Shown: in pieces, positions 24,087 through 31,621 of the stretch
Numbering within the stretch: the first letter of the stretch is position 1
Layout: every line of letters starts with the position of its first letter
DNA from: Halobacillus amylolyticus
GTDB taxonomy: Bacteria; Bacillota; Bacilli; Bacillales; Halobacillaceae
Direction of reading: 5' to 3'
Assembly: GCF_022921115.1 (NCBI RefSeq)
Contig: NZ_CP095076.1
Span: 62,001 to 126,000, forward strand
Length of the DNA stretch: 64,000 bases
Made by a program: the position numbers and the translations under genes
Notes under the pieces: model-generated
What the model was told of the DNA's origin: nothing
The model's database searches: none
Seen by the model: only the letters and a program-made list of their open reading frames with translations

Positions 24087-24746
24087 TTGATTTCAACAGA
24101 TATTAAGGCGCAATACGAAAAGGATTATGAAGCTTTTAAAAAGGAATGGTCCGAAGAAGATGAGGAACTCATGTGTGCTGGACAGCTCAGTTATTGGGTT
24201 TATTGGCTAAGTCAATCGGCTGAAGAAGAGAGGGATTTCGATAAAAAGAATAAGTTATTCACCCTTAAACATAATTGTATGGTGCTGCTTAAGAAAAGTC
24301 GGTACACTCAATTAAGAAAATACCAACCTAAAAAAGAGGTTAATACAAAATTATGTGACGGCCATAGAAAAATCATAAAGGATGAAGGTCATAATATTCA
24401 CTGGTATCTACATAATCGGAAAGAGGAAATACTTACGTGCCCGAACTGTCAGAAGATGAACAAAGGGAAGTACAGTAATTATTACAGCTTGTTTTCGTTA
24501 GCCATTCTTAATGGCGATAGTAAGATTCTATACATTTTCTATGCTCCTTATCCCGTTATGAAAAAGTCGTTTCCACCTCTAAGGAATTTAAGATCAGTGA
24601 AACGGTATAGAGGTAATGAATTTGGGAGAATTAGGATAAATAGTCAAGACAACAAGAAATTAGAGAATATATTCTCTGTGGAGGATATCATTCAGGAAGT
24701 CACTAAAAGCTATGACCAGCTGGCAAAGCACCTTCATACAGAATAA
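24087..24746 (+). CDS. Hypothetical protein with zinc-binding Cys/His cluster
   Basis: 219 residues with a TTG start 10 bp after AAGGGG. The middle has LCDGHRKIIKDEGHNIHWYLHNRKEEILTCPNCQKMNKGKYSNYYSLF, a C-x2-H ... C-x2-C zinc-finger-like cluster. The N-terminal third is acidic and helical. It follows rep by 23 bp on the same strand and may be co-transcribed. I recognise no family. Confidence 0.6.
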   Translation: MISTDIKAQYEKDYEAFKKEWSEEDEELMCAGQLSYWVYWLSQSAEEERDFDKKNKLFTLKHNCMVLLKKSRYTQLRKYQPKKEVNTKLCDGHRKIIKDEGHNIHWYLHNRKEEILTCPNCQKMNKGKYSNYYSLFSLAILNGDSKILYIFYAPYPVMKKSFPPLRNLRSVKRYRGNEFGRIRINSQDNKKLENIFSVEDIIQEVTKSYDQLAKHLHTE

Positions 24747-24768
24747 TAAGCCTATTTAAAATGTTTTT

Positions 24769-25152
24769 TTATTCGTACCAGGAGCGATTCGTTTGTTTGT
24801 GCGGTTTCGATAAAGAGCCATATAAGTATTCTTGCATAGCATTTTTGGTAAGTTCCTGAAGCTCATTGGATGATAATTCTATAATTCCTTCATGGTCAAG
24901 TGTTTTCCACTTGTAAGGGTGGATCTCGCCTTTTGGTTTTAATGGCTTAACATCAATATGGTGTTTTAAATACATCTGTTGCCTTACGTGGTTGAGATCA
25001 GTTTGTACGGATTCCATAACCGCATCCAATTTATCTAAATAAACATTCCTTGTTTTAAAATCATCAAAGAGTTTTTGATCACGGTTAAACACTTTTAAGA
25101 CAAGGGGCAGCGTAATATACTTCATTAAAATATTTTCCATGTCTGGATCCAT
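24769..25152 (-). CDS. Hypothetical protein, 127 residues
   Basis: The start is set at ATG 25152 after GAAGGTG. The protein is helical (MENILMKYITLPLVLKVFNRDQKLFDDFKTRNVYLDKLDAVMESVQTDLNHVRQQMYLKHHI) with a C-terminal part ending in SKPHKQTNRSWYE. There are no membrane segments or known motifs. It is convergent with the zinc-cluster gene. Confidence 0.55.
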   Translation of the reverse strand: MDPDMENILMKYITLPLVLKVFNRDQKLFDDFKTRNVYLDKLDAVMESVQTDLNHVRQQMYLKHHIDVKPLKPKGEIHPYKWKTLDHEGIIELSSNELQELTKNAMQEYLYGSLSKPHKQTNRSWYE

Positions 25153-25248
25153 ATTAATCACCTTCTTAGTATTATTATAGCTTTAAGAAAAAGATCCAAT
25201 GGATTTAAGGGTGTTGACTTGTATAATGGCTCTGGAATTGGAACGGCA

Positions 25249-25827
25249 TCATTCCTTTGAAAATAAACGCTTAAAGAAACCAGGCTTTTTAGATTCATCC
25301 TCTTCCTCTTCTTGTTTGCTGGATGCTGCTATTTGTCGTTTTGTTTCAAGTGTTTGATTAATGGCATTCATAAGCTGTTCATCTCTTTGCTGCAATCGAT
25401 TGTCAAGATATTCTTGCTGTTGATCCAAACGGTTAATTAATTCTTTATTTAGGTCGATCATTTGTTGCATTTGCTCTTCCTGTTGCTCCTGAAACTCCCT
25501 AAATTTATCGTAACTGATATAACGCTGTTCAGGTGATACATCAGTTGTGTCACGGGGTGACACATCATTCTGTTGAACCCATGACATGACGGCATTTGAT
25601 GCCTGTTCTAGTGTCATATCAGGGTGGTTTTTGGTTTCCATCAATCTACGCATCACCATAACATCTTTATCAAAATAACCTCGATGCCCTTTTTCATTTT
25701 TATGAAAACGATAGCCAGCTTTGTGTAATACGTTCGCGTATTTTCTTAGCGTGGATAATTTTAAATTGAGAATCGAAGCTACATCACTAGCATTATAAAT
25801 AGTCACTTTTTGTGTATCATCTGACAT
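25249..25827 (-). CDS. MerR-like/DUF3967 plasmid DNA-binding protein
   Basis: 192 residues. The N-terminus is a MerR-like winged helix (TIYNASDVASILNLKLSTLRKYANVLHKAGYRFHKNEKGHRGYFDKDVMVMRRLM). The middle carries a coiled coil (FREFQEQQEEQMQQMIDLNKELINRLDQQQEYLDNRL), and the C-terminus ends in KPGFFKRLFSKE, typical of DUF3967 proteins. Such proteins occur beside plasmid partition and replication genes and probably bind DNA. An inverted repeat TGTGTCAC-GGG-GTGACACA lies inside the gene (25546-25564), and GTGATATA motifs lie upstream, so self-regulation is possible. Confidence 0.8.
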   Translation of the reverse strand: MSDDTQKVTIYNASDVASILNLKLSTLRKYANVLHKAGYRFHKNEKGHRGYFDKDVMVMRRLMETKNHPDMTLEQASNAVMSWVQQNDVSPRDTTDVSPEQRYISYDKFREFQEQQEEQMQQMIDLNKELINRLDQQQEYLDNRLQQRDEQLMNAINQTLETKRQIAASSKQEEEEDESKKPGFFKRLFSKE

Positions 25828-25860
25828 AACACTACCCCCTCATTCAAATTGATTATAACA

Positions 25861-25939
25861 GCTATATCACTCCCTGACACAACCTAAAACAAAAATGCTT
25901 TTTTCATAGGGCATACGAAGTGATATAGGGGTTATATCA
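25861..25939. promoter_or_regulatory. GTGATATAG-type motif cluster upstream of the DUF3967 gene
   Basis: GCTATATCAC at 25861-25870 and the dyad TGATATA-GGGGT-TATATCA at 25921-25939. The same motif occurs as perfect or near-perfect inverted repeats at 22667-22683 and 26767-26798. Confidence 0.5.
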
Positions 25940-26137
25940 TATGTTTTTATTATTCGAAAGAAAGGGATCAAATTCCTTTGTTGTAAAACGGCTTTTATTG
26001 TAGAAACCATTAACTGGTGAAACTGGAAGTGTTATGATAGAGGCATGCAGTAGTCGGGTTTTTCTCAAGGGGTGGTCGGCGCACTCCCGTTGTTTGTTGT
26101 GTCTTGCGACATGCTATAACGGAAGGGGGTGTGCCAT

Positions 26138-26227
26138 ATGACTGTATACCAGATCATTATGGTGTCGTTGGCAACAGCGTCACTCATTGTGGCTATACTG
26201 TCGCTTTTTCATAAAAAAAAGAAATAG
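26138..26227 (+). CDS. Type I toxin, small hydrophobic peptide (TxpA/BsrG or holin-like family)
   Basis: A 29-residue peptide: MTVYQIIMVSLATASLIVAI and then LSLF followed by HKKKK. It has the single hydrophobic span and basic tail of the MTVYx-type toxins encoded on Bacillus phages and plasmids. A probable promoter lies at TTAACT-17 bp-TATGAT (about 26010-26038), leaving a roughly 95-nt structured leader with AGGGGGTG before the ATG. The gene's end overlaps a convergent antisense RNA. Such toxins insert into the membrane when the antitoxin RNA is lost, which keeps the plasmid in the population. Confidence 0.8.
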   Translation: MTVYQIIMVSLATASLIVAILSLFHKKKK

Positions 26228-26375
26228 ACCCCCCTTGAGTTAACGGCTCCGGTGGTCTATTTCTAATCCACTAACGCCGACCCCCCTTGCAGGGGAAATC
26301 GACTTATTGCTGACCGGAGGTATGCCCTTACCTTCGGTCTTTCTTTATTTTATGGTGGAATACTGTTTCTATGCT
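26208..26375 (-). ncRNA. Candidate antitoxin RNA of the type I toxin-antitoxin pair
   Basis: On the minus strand a promoter with TATAAT (about 26379-26384) and an upstream TTTGTA-like -35 can start an RNA near 26375. It ends at a hairpin (GAAATAGACC/GGTCTATTTC, about 26221-26263) followed on that strand by a run of T at about 26212-26219. The RNA would overlap the 3' end of the toxin message by base pairing. Ends are estimated. Confidence 0.65.
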
Positions 26376-26415
26376 TATTATAGCACGGAATGAATCATTA
26401 CAAACAGTATATGGA

Positions 26416-26622
26416 TTAAAATTCTCTACTGGAAGAAATATTGCGGTACAAAGATATAACCTGTTCATGCTTTTTATTCCATTGTTCATCGTTCATCAAT
26501 GGTATATTAAAGGCGTTCTCCATGGTTGTCATCAGGTCCGATAGTTCATTTGTTTTCTTTTCTTTACTCCAATCAGAGTCCAGGATCATTTCATAATGTT
26601 TACGAATATCATTTAATTCCAT
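26416..26622 (-). CDS. Hypothetical protein, 68 residues
   Basis: Short helical, charged protein (MELNDIRKHYEMILDSDWSKEKKTNELSDLMTTMENAFNIP...) with AAAGGTTGATGGT before the ATG. It follows parR by 41 bp on the same strand and could be part of the partition operon. No family recognised. Confidence 0.55.
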   Translation of the reverse strand: MELNDIRKHYEMILDSDWSKEKKTNELSDLMTTMENAFNIPLMNDEQWNKKHEQVISLYRNISSSREF

Positions 26623-26663
26623 ACCATCAACCTTTTTAGTTGAGACGCTTAAAGCGTCTCTTA

Positions 26664-26942
26664 TTACTTCCCTAAGTTCAACATATCATCTGACATATCC
26701 TCAAAATCGTCGTTATCCTCACTGCTTACCGTTGCTTCCTCATTCGTGATATGACGTGTTGTATCAGGTGATATAGCCCTTGACTGTGCTATATCACCTT
26801 GATCAAATTTCTCTTTTAATAAGCGAAGGGCCATACGAATGTATTTTGACTGCTGCCTTTTCGGAAGTTGGTTTAAGAATTTATGGATATCAGCATCTTC
26901 TTCCAGATCATAAGAGAAAAGCTTTCGTTCAGTTGTACTCAT
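26664..26942 (-). CDS. parR: ParR-like centromere-binding protein
   Basis: 92 residues, 4 bp downstream of the parM-like gene. The N-terminal part (DADIHKFLNQLPKRQQSKYIRMALRLLKEKFDQ) fits a ribbon-helix-helix DNA-binding domain, and the C-terminus is acidic (SSEDNDDFEDMSDDMLNLGK), as in ParR proteins that contact the actin filament. Order parM-parR and an iteron-like centromere upstream complete a type II partition system. The gene contains a perfect 11-bp inverted repeat, GGTGATATAGC...GCTATATCACC (26767-26798), possibly a regulator site. Confidence 0.75.
   Translation of the reverse strand: MSTTERKLFSYDLEEDADIHKFLNQLPKRQQSKYIRMALRLLKEKFDQGDIAQSRAISPDTTRHITNEEATVSSEDNDDFEDMSDDMLNLGK
26767..26798. 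repeat. Perfect 11-bp inverted repeat inside parR
   Basis: GGTGATATAGC and GCTATATCACC separated by 10 bp. It shares the GTGATATAG core with motifs near rep and upstream of the DUF3967 gene. Confidence 0.7.
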
Positions 26943-26946
26943 GCAA

Positions 26947-27984
26947 TCATCCTTTCTTTGCTATAGCATGAGCAAATTTATAATATCCTTCCACATTGGC
27001 TAATTGACTGTTTTCAACAATTTCAAGGGTATCTTCCCCAAAATCAACGCTGAATTGTTGAGCAACAATTTGTGAACCTCCACCTGTCACAATGAATTGA
27101 TCAATATGATCTCGACTAGCAAGCGTCCGATCAACTTTAGATATTAACGTATCAACAAAGTCATTAATTGCTTGATTAGCTTCTTTTTCAAATGGAATCT
27201 TCTTTCGTGCAGAAAGCTCAACTGTGTAATTATTACGGATACCTTCCTCAATCATGGATTCATCCAAGTTCTTTGCATCATGTTCTTTCCGTATTTGGTT
27301 AGCGATGGATTTGTAAACATCAATCATACCTTCATAATAGGTTTCTGATTCATCTTCTATACGCTTCATGTTCTTATACGTATCAAGAATCGTTGTCCCT
27401 GCTCCAAAGTCCAATACTGATAGGGTACTCGTTTTCAAGTCTTTATGAATTTTAGCATCATCGGTCATATACAGATTGAGCAGCGTTCCTAATGGCTGTT
27501 CCAGAATTCGAACATCTTTCACATTTACGACTTTCTCCATATCACCACGGGTAATTAAATGTTTCCCTGTTAAAAATTCTTTAAGCTGACTGTCAGCTGA
27601 GGTTTTAATTTCCCGAGACGGCATGCCGGTGACCACCACAACGTCCTTTAAGACATCTTCTTCAAAATCACTAGCCAATTCGGCCAGTATGAACTGAGAT
27701 AAAAGCTTAAATCGTTTACTGTCATAACGGTTGTTATGTGTGTAAGTATTAAGAAGCTTACGAGCTTCTACTGCTTCTTTGATACCCTCGCCCCACACAT
27801 ATGAGGTACCTTCATCCATCGGTGACTTGAAGATCTGATATTCCTTTTCGCCTCCGAACTGTTCTGCTATGGAACTGTCACCGAGAGCACTTTCCTTTGC
27901 AATCATACTTGGTGCGATTAGAGTTCTTTTTTCACTTTTTGCTTTCACAAAACCGTTTCCAACATCAAAGGCAAATATCTTCAT
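26947..27984 (-). CDS. parM: ParM/Alp-like plasmid segregation actin
   Basis: 345 residues of the actin-like ATPase fold: phosphate-1 loop FAFDVGNGFVKAKS, phosphate-2 VLDFGAGTTILDTY near residue 190, and the adenosine motif IVTGGGSQIVAQ near residue 300. Proteins of this family form dynamic filaments that push sister plasmids apart. GAGGTGAGCAAAGG precedes the ATG. It is co-transcribed with parR, and the AT-rich repeated region upstream is the likely parC. Confidence 0.9.
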   Translation of the reverse strand: MKIFAFDVGNGFVKAKSEKRTLIAPSMIAKESALGDSSIAEQFGGEKEYQIFKSPMDEGTSYVWGEGIKEAVEARKLLNTYTHNNRYDSKRFKLLSQFILAELASDFEEDVLKDVVVVTGMPSREIKTSADSQLKEFLTGKHLITRGDMEKVVNVKDVRILEQPLGTLLNLYMTDDAKIHKDLKTSTLSVLDFGAGTTILDTYKNMKRIEDESETYYEGMIDVYKSIANQIRKEHDAKNLDESMIEEGIRNNYTVELSARKKIPFEKEANQAINDFVDTLISKVDRTLASRDHIDQFIVTGGGSQIVAQQFSVDFGEDTLEIVENSQLANVEGYYKFAHAIAKKG

Positions 27985-28002
27985 CCTTTGCTCACCTCAA
28001 TA

Positions 28003-28145
28003 TATATTGTAGTATATCCTAATTACTTAATTCCAATATAATATATTACAGTATATAATACAAGATATAATTAAATTTAAATCATATTTGAGTATATACT
28101 ACAGGATATTTTATAACACAGTATGAGTTACAGTATATACTAAGG
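28003..28145. repeat. Candidate parC centromere upstream of parM
   Basis: Very AT-rich stretch with four copies of a TACAGTATATA-type element: TTGTAGTATAT at about 28008, TTACAGTATATAA at 28047, the inverse AGTATATACTACAGG at 28091 and TTACAGTATATAC at 28128. It sits between the parM start and the divergent spacer. Such repeats bind ParR and also repress the operon. Confidence 0.7.
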
Positions 28146-28178
28146 AAGTAGAAAAAAGTAAACCTGAGTTGAACAGGT

Positions 28179-28904
28179 TTACATCGTTAATTCCATACTT
28201 TTTTCCTTGGACTTCTCATGATCTTTACCGGTATCTTTTTCATGTTTTTTCTCTAGATCAGATTTGTTATTTAATTTCTTTTCAATGTCTTGGAACTTTT
28301 TAAGTTCCTGACCATATTTTTGTGGGTTTCGTTGTATCACATAAATGGCTTTTCTGATTTGTTGAGTTTTCATTTTGTCGATTTTTTGATTGAGTTTACT
28401 TTCTAACTTATTTACTTTATCAAGAGCTGATTTATGCCGTCTTGGATTTTTTTCAAGATGAATTCGTAAAGTGTCCAGCTTATTTTTAGTTTCAACGACT
28501 TTCAATACATACCGTCTTGGATTTTTCTTTAATACATCAATGGCTTTATTTAAATCTTTATTTTTTCTTTTTTCCATTGCGTTCGTAATTTTATTTTCAG
28601 CACCATTAATTTTAGCTAATTCTGTTTTATATTTACGTGGGTTTTGGTTTAATTCATTTTTTAGATCGTTTAGTTTTTCCTTCGCAGTAGATAATTCCTT
28701 AAAAGATAAATTACTTAAATTCGCCTTTTGATTTTTAGTAGGTGTGTCTTTATCTATAGAGGATATGCGTTTTCCAGAATCATGATTTTGGTCTAGTGAC
28801 ATTTCAGGTTTTGAATGTCTGGATGGACTCATATTTCTTGCTTTATCAAATAGTTCTTCTAGAATTTCATAAAGTTGTTGATTTACATGATCTTTCGCAT
28901 CCAT
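28179..28904 (-). CDS. Coiled-coil protein with NPRRY repeats, unknown function
   Basis: 241 residues, strongly basic and helical. From about residue 80 on, a unit of roughly 35-40 residues recurs four times, each with a helix break of the type NPRKY, NPRRY, NPRRH or NPQKY followed by a Lys/Glu-rich helix. A disordered polar N-terminus (SPSRHSKPEMSLDQNHDSGK) precedes. It is encoded divergently from the relaxase together with two other small helical proteins, so a relaxosome or DNA-coating role is possible but not shown. CGGAGG precedes the ATG. Confidence 0.6.
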   Translation of the reverse strand: MDAKDHVNQQLYEILEELFDKARNMSPSRHSKPEMSLDQNHDSGKRISSIDKDTPTKNQKANLSNLSFKELSTAKEKLNDLKNELNQNPRKYKTELAKINGAENKITNAMEKRKNKDLNKAIDVLKKNPRRYVLKVVETKNKLDTLRIHLEKNPRRHKSALDKVNKLESKLNQKIDKMKTQQIRKAIYVIQRNPQKYGQELKKFQDIEKKLNNKSDLEKKHEKDTGKDHEKSKEKSMELTM

Positions 28905-28919
28905 TCAAAAAACCTCCGT

Positions 28920-29177
28920 TTATTTTTTATACTTGTCGGGTTTATTTTGATTAATATAGTTTGCAAATACTTTAAATAGTTCCTCCCGATCTTCCATCGT
29001 TAAATGTTCCATTTCAAAATACTTTTCTGCTAACGCCCCTGTTTGAATTAAACGATTAGCTCTTTTTTTCCGTTCCTTATCATTAGCAAATCGTTCAATT
29101 TGTCTTTTTCGTTCTTTCAACTGAGAAATCCTTTTTTCTTTTTCCGAAATGGGTCTTTTTTTAACCATTGTTTTCAT
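28920..29177 (-). CDS. Small basic helical protein, relaxase-adjacent
   Basis: 85 residues, Lys/Arg-rich (KKRPISEKEKRISQLKERKRQIERFANDKERKKRANRLIQTGALAEKYFEMEHLTMEDREELFKVF). The segment RLIQTGALAEKYFEM is typical of the small mobilization accessory proteins (MobC/TraD-like) that accompany MobA/MobL relaxases, so I suggest an accessory role. It overlaps the upstream gene by 17 bp. Confidence 0.6.
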   Translation of the reverse strand: MKTMVKKRPISEKEKRISQLKERKRQIERFANDKERKKRANRLIQTGALAEKYFEMEHLTMEDREELFKVFANYINQNKPDKYKK

Positions 29178-29418
29178 TTAAAACTTCAGTTTTTTCCTGT
29201 ACATCTTTAGATTCATTTTCGAAATATTGCTGAGCATTTCCCTTTAAAGAATCAATAACTTCTTTAGCCTGGTCAATATCTTCAATATCCCATGTATCCA
29301 TTAAATATTGACCGATTTCTTTTTGTGCTTTTTCAATATAATGTTTTTGACGATTTTGCATTTGTTTGATTTTCTCTTCAAGCTTCTGAGCTTGTGATAA
29401 AGGATCTCGTTTTGTCAT
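29161..29418 (-). CDS. Small coiled-coil protein, relaxase-adjacent
   Basis: The start is set at ATG 29418 after AAGGAG. The 85-residue product (MTKRDPLSQAQKLEEKIKQMQNRQKHYIEKAQKEIGQYL...) is helical and resembles small mobilization accessory proteins of Gram-positive plasmids, which often carry QKLEEKIKQM-type coils. It is divergent from the relaxase, across the candidate oriT. Confidence 0.6.
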   Translation of the reverse strand: MTKRDPLSQAQKLEEKIKQMQNRQKHYIEKAQKEIGQYLMDTWDIEDIDQAKEVIDSLKGNAQQYFENESKDVQEKTEVLNENNG

Positions 29419-29499
29419 TAGAAATTCTCCTTTATGGTTTATGTTTAAGAATATTATACAATTTAACAACTGGAAAGTCTACCATTTCCAACCAAAATG

Positions 29500-29660
29500 T
29501 GATACAATGATCACTAAGGATTTTTTCTTAGTGCCCATTTATACCCCTTGACAGGGGAAAATGGGAACTCGCTTTTCGCTCGAATAAATCTCTGGCGATA
29601 ATATAATTTTGTCTTACGTCAATTGACCCGCAGGGGCTAAAAGATAAGGAGGTGAAAGGA
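29500..29660. other. Candidate oriT region
   Basis: The spacer between the divergent relaxase and accessory genes holds an inverted repeat at 29534-29565 (CCCATT...CCCC-TTGACA-GGGG..AATGGG). AACTCGCTTTTCGCTCG follows. MOBQ relaxases usually nick next to such a repeat upstream of their own gene. I cannot place the nick site. Confidence 0.5.
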
Positions 29661-29661
29661 T

Positions 29662-31602
29662 ATGTCATATTTTTTGTTTATGGCTCAGGTTATTAATAAG
29701 TCTGATCGTTCTGCTGTAGCTTGTGCTGCATATCGTAGTGGTGAATCTCTTTATTCAGAACGTGATGGATTAACCAAAAATTATAAAGAACGTGAAGTTC
29801 AACCAGAATCTTATATTCTTTCACCTGAAAACTCACCTGATTGGGCTAAGAATCGCGAGAGATTATGGAATGAAGTCGAGAAGACTGAAAAGCAAATTAA
29901 TTCACAAATAGCAAGAGAAATTGTTGTTGCATTGCCAAAAGAATTATCCAAAGAAAACCAATCTGATTTGCTTTTAGAATTCTGTAAAGAAAATTTTTCT
30001 GAAGAAGGAATGGTTGCAGACGTTTCTATTCATCGAGATAAAGATCATAATCCACATGCACATATCATGCTTACCATGCGACCTTTTAATGAAGATGGAA
30101 CATGGGGTAATAAAAGGAAAAAGGTAAACGGTAAATCTGAACATTTAACAAATTGGAATAGAAAAGAAACATTAGTTAATTGGAGGAAAAACTTCGCTGA
30201 AAAGATAAATGAGAAATATAAAGAATTAGATTTGGAGAACAGAGTTTCACATGAAAGTTATGAAAAACAAGGAATCGATAAAGTAGCTCACATTCGATTA
30301 AAAAGAGAAGATTATCAATTTGAAAAACGTGTGAAAGAAGAAGCTGAAAAAACAAGGAAGCCATATGAACCGGCTACGTACTACGGGAAATTAAATAAGG
30401 AAATTTATGAAATCAACAAAGAACTAGATTCTCATAAAGAAAAGCAAAAAGTTGTTACGACTGATGATGCTAAAACCAATAACAACATTAATAAATCGTT
30501 AAAAGAAATTCGTAAAAATCAATCACTGAATGATGTACAAAAGTCAGCTTTAGTTATGGTTGCTAAACGAGCAAAATCATATGTAGATTTTGCTGTTGCA
30601 AACAAAGTGTATAAGGAGATTTCCGAAGGAAGTTGGCAGAAGAAGTTAGAAAATCAAAGACTAAAAATTCAAGCTGAAAAGAACCTTGTGAACAAGGCTC
30701 ATCATGTTTACAAAGAAAACCCTAAAGAAGTCGGTTATTATGGATTTAATCCTTCTTCTTATAAGGAGCAAATGAAAGAAAAAATTGACCAACTTAAGAA
30801 AAGAGAAAGAAGTTACAACGATGAGAAGGCGAAATTTGAAGCTGTTCTCAAGAAAGCTGAACTGGCACATGAAATTCAAAAAGGGTTTACAGAACAAGAA
30901 TTTAAGCATCTTTACCCAGATGCCGCTGACAAATACAAACCTGAGGAAAAATATCACGCTGTTCAGTATTTCAAAGACACAGGAAGACTGATGGACGAAA
31001 AGAACGTTCAAAGCTATGCGAAAGATAAAGATACGTCGACAACCGTTCAGGTTCCTTCTATTTTGTCTCAAACAAGAAATATCTCAAAAAGTATATTCAT
31101 TCTTGATCGTGCACTCAATAAGCAAAGTCGTAATCGAACCGAAGCTTTAAAACAAAAGCAATTCGACGAAGCATATAAAGCCAGCAATAAAATAGAGCAA
31201 TATACATTGCAGAAAAAGAATCTATCTAAAGAAATTGAAGGGAACAAGAAGCTCCTGAAATCAGCGCTAGACAAACATTATGGATATGATACACAAATCA
31301 CTAATACTGAAGCGTTAATCCAGTTAAATACGAAGATTACGGATGGAAGAAGTAAAGGAAACATCCGTCAGGACATTAAGCAGATTCAAGCAGATAACAA
31401 CCATGTAAAAGGAAAAGGTAATTACGATCAGACGCCTCAACAAAAAATTGAAAGTCAGTATATGAGCCATGTCGCTGATGGCATGCTGCAATCCCTAGAT
31501 GAAATTCAAAAGGCTAATGAAGAGCAGAAGTATAGGAAAGAGCCAACGAAGAAGAGAAGGCGTGGTAAACAACGCAGGAAAGATGATGAACTAGAACTCT
31601 AA
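29662..31602 (+). CDS. mobA: MobA/MobL-type conjugative relaxase (MOBQ family)
   Basis: 646 residues. The N-terminal relaxase domain has SAVACAAYRSGESLYSERD (motif I region), the Tyr-containing start SYFLFMAQVINK, and the metal-binding histidine motif HRDKDHNPHAHIMLTMRPF (motif III) near residue 135. The rest is long, charged and helical, ending in a basic tail KKRRRGKQRRKDDELEL. Such enzymes nick oriT and lead the DNA strand into the recipient. The ribosome site is AAGGAGGTG. The coupling-protein gene follows after 19 bp. Confidence 0.9.
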   Translation: MSYFLFMAQVINKSDRSAVACAAYRSGESLYSERDGLTKNYKEREVQPESYILSPENSPDWAKNRERLWNEVEKTEKQINSQIAREIVVALPKELSKENQSDLLLEFCKENFSEEGMVADVSIHRDKDHNPHAHIMLTMRPFNEDGTWGNKRKKVNGKSEHLTNWNRKETLVNWRKNFAEKINEKYKELDLENRVSHESYEKQGIDKVAHIRLKREDYQFEKRVKEEAEKTRKPYEPATYYGKLNKEIYEINKELDSHKEKQKVVTTDDAKTNNNINKSLKEIRKNQSLNDVQKSALVMVAKRAKSYVDFAVANKVYKEISEGSWQKKLENQRLKIQAEKNLVNKAHHVYKENPKEVGYYGFNPSSYKEQMKEKIDQLKKRERSYNDEKAKFEAVLKKAELAHEIQKGFTEQEFKHLYPDAADKYKPEEKYHAVQYFKDTGRLMDEKNVQSYAKDKDTSTTVQVPSILSQTRNISKSIFILDRALNKQSRNRTEALKQKQFDEAYKASNKIEQYTLQKKNLSKEIEGNKKLLKSALDKHYGYDTQITNTEALIQLNTKITDGRSKGNIRQDIKQIQADNNHVKGKGNYDQTPQQKIESQYMSHVADGMLQSLDEIQKANEEQKYRKEPTKKRRRGKQRRKDDELEL

Positions 31603-31621
31603 CATGAAAGGATGGTATAAA

